Source: Phycomyces nitens
Taxonomy: Eukaryota > Mucoromycota > Mucoromycetes > Mucorales > Phycomycetaceae
Direction: 5' to 3'
NCBI GenBank assembly: GCA_022702545.1
Contig: JAHRBC010000003.1
Location: forward strand, 6,572,001 to 6,636,000
DNA: 64,000 nt
Shown: positions 58,371 to 64,000 of the stretch, piece by piece
Layout: each line of letters opens with the position of its first letter
How positions within the stretch are numbered: position 1 is the stretch's first letter
The notes under the pieces: model-generated
What the model was told of the DNA's origin: nothing
Seen by the model: only the letters and a program-made list of their open reading frames with translations
The model's database searches: none
Made by a program: the position numbers and the translations under genes

Positions 58371-59333
58371 CTATAAAATCTCAGAGGCTTCTTTAGTTGG
58401 GGGTACGCGATCCATGTCACCCTCTGTGAATTCAGTATTCATGGCCTTGATCCAGTCAATCTCTAATCTAAAGGGACCTTCTTGGCGATCCATAAGCGAC
58501 ACACCAACCGTCTTGACTTTTTCACGGAACATTTCAACCTGTTCTTCTTGGATCATGCCATTGTTGGTCAAGATAAAATCACGGAATGGAATCTATAGGC
58601 ACAAAAGCAACTGTCAGATCTAACCAGGTGTGTTTGGCAGCTAAAGACCAATCCAAGAAGCGTATTGTTATACCATAACAGTCTCCCATTGACCTGGTGT
58701 TCTCAAGAATAATCTGTGCTGATGAAGATCGGTCTGAATGACACCATCTGTTTGGATATTCACAAAGTATTTTCGGTTGTCGCCCTTGACACGAAGTCCA
58801 AGGTAACGGAACAAACTTGTATCCCAACAAGGAGTGCCAAACATGGATGACGGTTTAACCTAAATAAATTTGTACAAACATGAATAAGTACAACTGAACA
58901 CTAACTTTACAGAGGTAAATAATAATGAATACACACCTTTGATCGAATGGCAGCATAGCCACTGTGTTGAATTTCTCGGTTGGCAGGCAATTCAAGGGAG
59001 AGGTTGCCATGGAATAGTCCAGTATTTTCTGGCGTAATGTCGAGACTAGCCTCAGTGAAGCCACCAATGTCTTTGTCACAACCGATTGCCCATTGAGCAA
59101 GATCTTTCTTTGAGTTGAGTGTGGTCATTGGCAGCTCTTTTTGCCATCCCTGGAGACCTTCCATGCGAAGGGCTTTGATGTGGTCAAGAACTTGGTGAGT
59201 TGAGTGTAAAAGGCGTGTCTTACGTACCCTTGGCACTGGAGTCTGCAAAGACACCAGCAGATCGTCGAAGGAATGAGAACATGGGGTTGTATATGGGATA
59301 AACACGACTGATGTGACAGTGGCGAATGGCCAT
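58371..59333 (-). CDS. CIA30/NDUFAF1-like mitochondrial complex I assembly factor
   Basis: Chaperone for assembly of NADH dehydrogenase (complex I). Model of 255 aa in four exons: 59333-59228, 59190-58937, 58859-58674 and 58592-58371. The N-terminus MAIRHCHISRVYPIYNPMFS then FLRRSAG is Arg-rich and acid-free, fitting a mitochondrial presequence. It is in frame only from this ATG; the upstream ATG at 59353 is in another frame. CIA30 motifs are CDKDIGGFTEASLDITPE, FHGNLSLELP, HSGYAAIRSK, LFRYLGLRVKGDNRKYFVNI and VGVSLMDRQEGPFRLEIDWI. Presence of a complex I factor implies a respiratory chain with complex I. Confidence 0.93.
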
Positions 59334-59396
59334 GAAAGGCAACTGATTTTCATATACCGATCTCTTATTTTCTGTTACTTAAAAAAAACGATGGCT

Positions 59397-60214
59397 TTAT
59401 TCTCTAGAGTTGACAAATGCACCTATCAGATTTGCCAATTCAGGTGTATTTAACATGGCATAATGGTCTCCTGAAACAGAGGTGTCGATTGTCACTTTGG
59501 TCAATGGCTTGAGATGCTCAAACATGGCTTGTGCCTGAGGATAGTCCACCAATTTATCACCCATGCTGTGAACAATAATGACAGGAGGAAGACGACACAA
59601 GACTGGGGTTTTTGAGACAGGCGAGTATTCTAGATACTTTTTATCATCATCACCAAAAGCAGCCTTGATAAAGCTTATATAAGATGGGAATGTACGAAGC
59701 AAGAGAGGAATATCATAAATTCCATCAATACCCACTGCCCCTTTAACCAGAGGAGCAATTGAGTAGACTGGGTCAAGAAGCAAGGTTGTGATAATGTGCG
59801 CTCCAGCAGAGTGCCCAGATATATAGATTGGACGGTCCTTGGCCACAGTCTCTGCCAAGTATTTAATTGCTTTGGCTATATCATTGCAGTGAGCAGGGTG
59901 GACAATTGATTCCCTGGTATACTCTCGTGGACTAAGCCTATAGATGATACTAGACATTCAACAAAAAAAACGCGTATATATTGTTGAAATATGTGCACCC
60001 ACTTATAATTAGGAATCGCAACCACCATTCCCAATTTTGTCCAGGCTAATCCGAGATCAACATGATCAGATTTATCTTCAGAGACCCATGCACCGCCATG
60101 AACAAAAACCATCAAGGGCATCGCAGGGTTAACGTCATTAGGATTATAGACATCGATTTCCCCGAGAGGATCGTTGGGGATATAATGATGAACAACAGGC
60201 AATGGATTGACCAT
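59397..60214 (-). CDS. Alpha/beta hydrolase, kynurenine formamidase/esterase-like
   Basis: Model of 250 aa in two exons, 60214-60003 and 59937-59397, joining AIPNY to KLSPREYTRE. The oxyanion motif HGGAW (MVFVHGGAWVSEDKSDH), nucleophile GHSAG (IYISGHSAGAHIITTLLLDP), acid in HSMGDKLVDYPQA and histidine in SGDHYAMLNTPE form a complete catalytic set. The HGGAW motif and 250-aa size fit arylformamidase (BNA7-like) of the tryptophan-to-NAD pathway. Other small carboxylesterases are possible. A nicotinamidase gene of NAD salvage lies 3.5 kb away, which may be coincidental. Confidence 0.9.
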
Positions 60215-61834
60215 GATAAGGTGTTTACGAAAAACAGATGTGACATTTGATTTTCAGATAATCTTTTTATCGATTAAATAGGATAAGGTAATCTATTTCT
60301 AGTTGAATTTAGGACACTAGTATCAAGAACGTTGCCATGGTGAGGATAAACAATATGCAAAGACCCTGGCCTTTATCTCTTTTCTCTTGACACAAAAAAA
60401 AGAAAGGCTTTGAATTTCTTTCTTTCTTTCTTAAAAAAAACTATTGCCATTATATCAGTTTGAATCGGCAATATGTACAGGGTTACTATAAAGATATTGA
60501 GGGATTGTAAGATCTGTCATAAGATGTAAATTAAAGATACTTCTTTGCATTAACCTTATTCTTAATTAATCTTATTCTTAATGGGTATTCTTAATGGGTA
60601 TTCTTAATGCATAAAAGCAGCCAATCCAAGCTAAAACCAATGGTGCATTTAGCTTTAATTATCGATTTTTTCGAATTTGTTTCAATTTCATGACAATTAG
60701 GACCTCTATAATATAATTTTCTCATACTATCATATCTTTGATACACCAAGTCTTTTTTATTCAAGCTATTTCGTTTAAAATAAAGCCGTGGAATGCATTA
60801 ATTAATATTATGGCTATCTAATGCATGGTGTAGATTTCTTATAACCTTATTTTTGCAAAAGTCTTGTGGTTTTGAAAAGCATGTAAAGAAATTGATATCC
60901 AAGTTCGAATAGACCGTATCTTAAGAGTTCTCCTTTATACTGTCCCAATCAAATATATTCAAGGACAATGTCATTTAGTGCTGTATTGATGCTTGGGCTC
61001 ACACTGTTCAGCTGCGAGGTCCCTCGTAAATAGCTGGTGGCCTATAAGAGTTCTGCCAGCGTTGGTAGTAGTAGTATGGATTTTATTACCCCTGATGTTC
61101 TTGATATCTCTATTTTATTTCTTGGGAAACGGATGTTTCGTATATGTTATTAATCCCAGTAGAAACCCAACTATCCATTTTCTGCAACCTAGCAGGATGG
61201 CGAGACTCTGGGCTGATTTTTTTTTTGAGCTGGAAGTTTATTTTGTTTTCGGTGATATCTTTGGGATTGTTGTACCAGTGAGATTGGTTACGGATCCTGT
61301 CTTGAATGTTTCTGAAAATGACAAAGGTATAATTGTACATGGTGACCTTAATAATTCTCTGGAATGGCACCCACATTGATAAAACCACTTTTAATATCCT
61401 TTGTATCGTTTGTTTTTGCCTGGAATCGGTATGGTGAATAGGCTGAATAAACTGGACGGGCTGTGTGGGTACATGCAGCCGTCATTCCTTTGCAGAAAAT
61501 CTTGTTGACAGAAATTGCTGTTGTAAGAATGACCACCTGGGACCAGTAATCATTCACCTCAAAAAGGTTGGGATGAACTCTGGCTACAGTTTTCTTGTAT
61601 TGCTCGCAACTGTCTGGGGATTCCGTGCTTTCTCTCTCGGTGACAAATATATGGCGGATTGTTGGATGTCTTGGTGCGTACTTGTCACTGTTGCGATCGA
61701 ACTACCATTGGGACATCTGTAGCAAAACCTGGTTTTTGCAATCTCTGGTCGTTATTCTTTCCTGGATACGTGCTCGTGTAGTTGAACCCGGTCTTCTAGC
61801 TAGTATTCATTTTGGGAGTGTGGCGCAAAGGCTG
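60215..61834. other. Ambiguous spacer with membrane-like frames
   Basis: The esterase promoter side carries a tandem repeat TATTCTTAATGGG at about 60558-60612. From about 60968 to 61910 both strands hold short open frames. The plus strand reads PALVVVVWILLPLMFLISLF (about 61041-61100), VSENDKGIIVHGDLNN and GFRAFSLGDKYMADCW. The minus strand reads FEVNDYWSQVVILTTAIS and KTNDTKDIKSGFINVGAIPE. No splice model gives a convincing gene. A decayed membrane-protein gene is possible. Confidence 0.4.
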
Positions 61835-62254
61835 TTAGGAACCAATCCTAATACCAGGTATAGCAGATCGATAATTTGTCCACTTGGTGAAGCGCACAGG
61901 ATACAGTAACGCAGGCTCATCAGATGAGCACTCTTCGGTAGGTTCATATGCCTTGAGCTGGACTTCAGGAATATCCAGAAGCAAATAACCAAGAGATTCC
62001 ATTGGGGAACTGTTGAGCTCCTCTGAGGATTTATGATCACAGAAGATGTTGAACGGTACTCTCGACTCGGTTTCTTCACAGATTTCCGCAAACTCGTTTG
62101 ACACGCCGTTGTTCTTGCTGTTTGCCTCGACCTGACCTTTATCATCAAATCTCGTCTCGCTGACTGGGGTAGCATCCATGCAGAGCGCAGAGGGACATAT
62201 TTGGGCAGGTTCGGCTATGTTAAAAGCAAAGTATAGAGGAGAAGCGACCAACAT
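61835..62254 (-). CDS. Hypothetical protein, uncertain
   Basis: Open frame of 139 aa from ATG at 62254, acidic overall (SNEFAEICEETESRVPFNIF; YEPTEECSSDEPALLYPVRF). A donor G|GTATTAGG near its end (RSAIPG) and an AG 20 nt later suggest further exons, but none gives a family match. No signal peptide or domain is recognised. Confidence 0.35.
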   Translation of the reverse strand: MLVASPLYFAFNIAEPAQICPSALCMDATPVSETRFDDKGQVEANSKNNGVSNEFAEICEETESRVPFNIFCDHKSSEELNSSPMESLGYLLLDIPEVQLKAYEPTEECSSDEPALLYPVRFTKWTNYRSAIPGIRIGS

Positions 62255-63682
62255 TATTATTATGAGGATAATGAGTCAAATGGGCCAACGATAAAGTTTA
62301 GTCGTTTGGATAGAGAGTGCGTTATAAAGCTTGGGATGTATTTTAGAATAAGCGACAAGAAACAATGAAAAAAGTAAGACGGTCAAGACGCCTGTTTTTA
62401 TGAGCAATGACTGCTCTGCAATTGCATCATCAATATCCTTGACTTAATTATGAAATAAATGAATTGAAAAACAGAATGCTTACCTTTATATTTTACTGTT
62501 TTCGGCAACTTTTTGTGGGAACAAAAGTGACGTGATTGGCCTATTGGATGTGATTAATTACATGTCAAAATACGTGCAATATTGTGTTAAAATCGACTGT
62601 GATGATAGAGTGTTTGATTGATTATGAGCATAAGGTATTAGTTGAGAAAGTAAAGAAAACCAAACTTGTTGGTGTTCCTGTAACATTAAAAAGTTCAAGA
62701 GCGATTTTGTACTTTGTTTTGTTACGCCGAAATGGTCTGTGCGTTACTTGGAAAGGTAGATTAGGAGCACTCAAATAACTTGGCAGTCACTTGAAAGTGT
62801 CTTATCAAGTGGATTACTAGGAGAAATCCCCATTAAGGTTTAAATGAAATTATAAAAACATTATGGGCGCCATTGAGGTACCTATATCAAAAATAGATTG
62901 CTGGCAAAACGTTCCATAGCCTCCACTAAAATTACTGTATTTTATTGGCAAACTATTTCCTGACTCAAAAAAAAATATGGCTGTACAGTAGAAATTGATT
63001 CGAGAGAAAATGATTTGGAAATAATGAAATACAGTAATCTGAAGTGATAAATCTCGCTTTAATCTTCTTAGAATGTATGGACGGAATTATGTGTGGAAAA
63101 GACCTAACAAAAGGTGCTTTCCAGACTGCCTTGGAGTAAAAATCCGAAAAGACCGGGGATTGGTTATGGTGTGGAAAATCGTTTGATTTGGAGGTGCTGT
63201 CTTGTCTTTCTAGATGATAATGTGAATTCAAAACAATATGTCAAGATACTCCAAGATTAATCCAATGCATCTTATTATATGCAATATTATGAGCTTATCA
63301 GCTACCAAGTCCAAGAGTATAGTAATACAGCATATAAAAATCCAATGTCAAAAATATGTTGGCTAGTATCAAGCTCTGTTTCTTTTTGCTATCTCTAGCT
63401 TATTTTCTATACAAATCATTCAAATGTCGTTTCTAAATAGCCATTATCCTTCAACCCTTGATTACTGCAGTCTTTTTCTTTTGTTGGTTATTACTATCAT
63501 ACGTGTTATTGAAAATATATCCACAAAATCCATTATATAGTAAATAGCTCTCAAGAACTTGGGTTTAATTTTTTCTCAATTCATTAAGCACTACTTTTGT
63601 CTGTAATCAGCCTCAATATCCTCTTCACTACCTTTTAAACCATCTCATTATGTTTTCAGTTGCCTTTAGTGCAAATATACTT
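62255..63682. other. AT-rich spacer containing a dead Tc1/mariner copy
   Basis: Apart from the transposase relic (listed separately) I see no gene. The open frame at 62584-62778 (ending VTWKGRLGALK) might be an eroded part of the same element but has no clear motif. No terminal inverted repeats could be paired by eye. Confidence 0.45.
63016..63285 (+). mobile_element. Relic of a Tc1/mariner transposase
   Basis: In one frame the sequence reads VI, stop, SDKSRFNLLRMYGRNYVWKR and PNKRCFPDCLGVKI. Then GLVMVWKIV appears in place of the usual MVWGCF, followed after stops by a second-frame NSKQYVKILQD. This is the region of the second catalytic Asp of Tc1 transposases (SDESRFNLFG-DGR-YVWRRP). The Asp is present (SDKSRF), but stops and frameshifts rule out function. 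Confidence 0.7.
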
Positions 63683-64000
63683 TTAAGCAAAAGACAAATC
63701 TTCTAGATTGGCAATCGTCACACCTTTAGACTTTAACGAGTCCATTGTACTATCAAACTCATGAGGGACAACGGCACGAGTAGCTTCTTTGATAAGAACT
63801 GTCTTGAACCCAAACTTGATTGCGTCGAGGCAAGTCATTTTTACACAATAATCTGCTGCGAGTCCAGCTACAAGCACGGTTTCGACACGGTTCTGATAAA
63901 GAGTCTTTGCCAATGGGGTTATCTCAAAATACTGGTTGTCTGCAAAACCACTGTATGAATCCACATTGGGGTTCGTGCCTTTTTGAATGACATGGTCAAT
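63683..64000 (-). CDS. Nicotinamidase (isochorismatase superfamily), 5' part beyond the window
   Basis: Hydrolyses nicotinamide to nicotinate in NAD+ salvage (yeast Pnc1). Only the C-terminal 105 codons are inside the window; the frame is open to the right edge, reading DHVIQKGTNPNVDSYSGFAD. The nucleophile cysteine lies in VLVAGLAADYCVKMTCLDA and the downstream helix DAIKFGFKTVLIKEATRAV is typical. The end VTIANLEDLSFA is complete. The metal-binding Asp/His residues lie upstream, outside the window. Confidence 0.9.
   Translation of the reverse strand: MDHVIQKGTNPNVDSYSGFADNQYFEITPLAKTLYQNRVETVLVAGLAADYCVKMTCLDAIKFGFKTVLIKEATRAVVPHEFDSTMDSLKSKGVTIANLEDLSFA

Overview
The window looks like nuclear DNA of a filamentous fungus, most likely Mucoromycota and probably Mucorales. 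The evidence is eukaryotic genes with many short GT...AG introns (about 45-90 nt), AT-rich spacers full of poly-A/T, (AT)n and (CA)n, and fungal families such as velvet, a ferric reductase, an Nrd1-like RNA-binding protein and a Cdc25-type RasGEF. The species call is inference. All exon/intron models were built by hand from splice motifs, continuity of known protein families and preservation of reading frame. Every spliced model reported with an exon list sums to a multiple of three.

Layout, left to right. 0-15 kb: a PP1-like phosphatase cut by the left edge, RPL11, a 4.4-kb gene-poor stretch with a decayed gene, a velvet regulator, a glycosyltransferase pair read divergently (a GT49/LARGE-like enzyme and a type II membrane protein of fucosyltransferase-like character), a small cysteine-rich CYSTM-like protein, and a four-RRM Nrd1-like protein. 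15-19 kb: a complete SH3-WW-RasGEF exchange factor. 19-27.3 kb: a gene-poor island with relics of a repeated, intron-containing protein family. 27-43 kb: a dense block with a small coiled-coil protein, HMG-CoA lyase, Scs7/FA2H sphingolipid fatty acid 2-hydroxylase, a small Ser-rich protein, ferric reductase, S-adenosylmethionine synthetase, a GPALPP1-like protein, a ZZ/EF-hand membrane protein and a ten-exon omega-amidase (NIT2-like). 43-46.7 kb: no convincing gene. 46.7-60.2 kb: Ran1/Sks1-like kinase, TMCO3-like cation/proton antiporter, a lineage-specific protein, a solo HTH protein, geranylgeranyltransferase-I beta, tubulin chaperone A, a CIA30/NDUFAF1 complex I assembly factor and an alpha/beta hydrolase. 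60.2-64 kb: ambiguous reading frames, a dead Tc1/mariner transposase and the 3' part of a nicotinamidase.

Genes are unlinked in the usual eukaryotic way, with no operons. Functional themes are Ras and PKA/TOR-type signalling (RasGEF, Ran1-like kinase), differentiation control (velvet, Nrd1-like), glycosylation (two neighbouring glycosyltransferases), mitochondria (HMG-CoA lyase, CIA30) and methyl-donor and glutamine/methionine-salvage metabolism (SAM synthetase, omega-amidase).

The strongest candidates for something undescribed are the repeated family relics at 20.2-21.0 kb (+) and 24.9-25.7 kb (-), which share a GY-x-x-KSP block followed by an I-x-x-D-[YF]-x-GL-[ST]-T-like block. Also notable is an exact 16-nt match to the phage T7 promoter core inside the first intron of RPL11.
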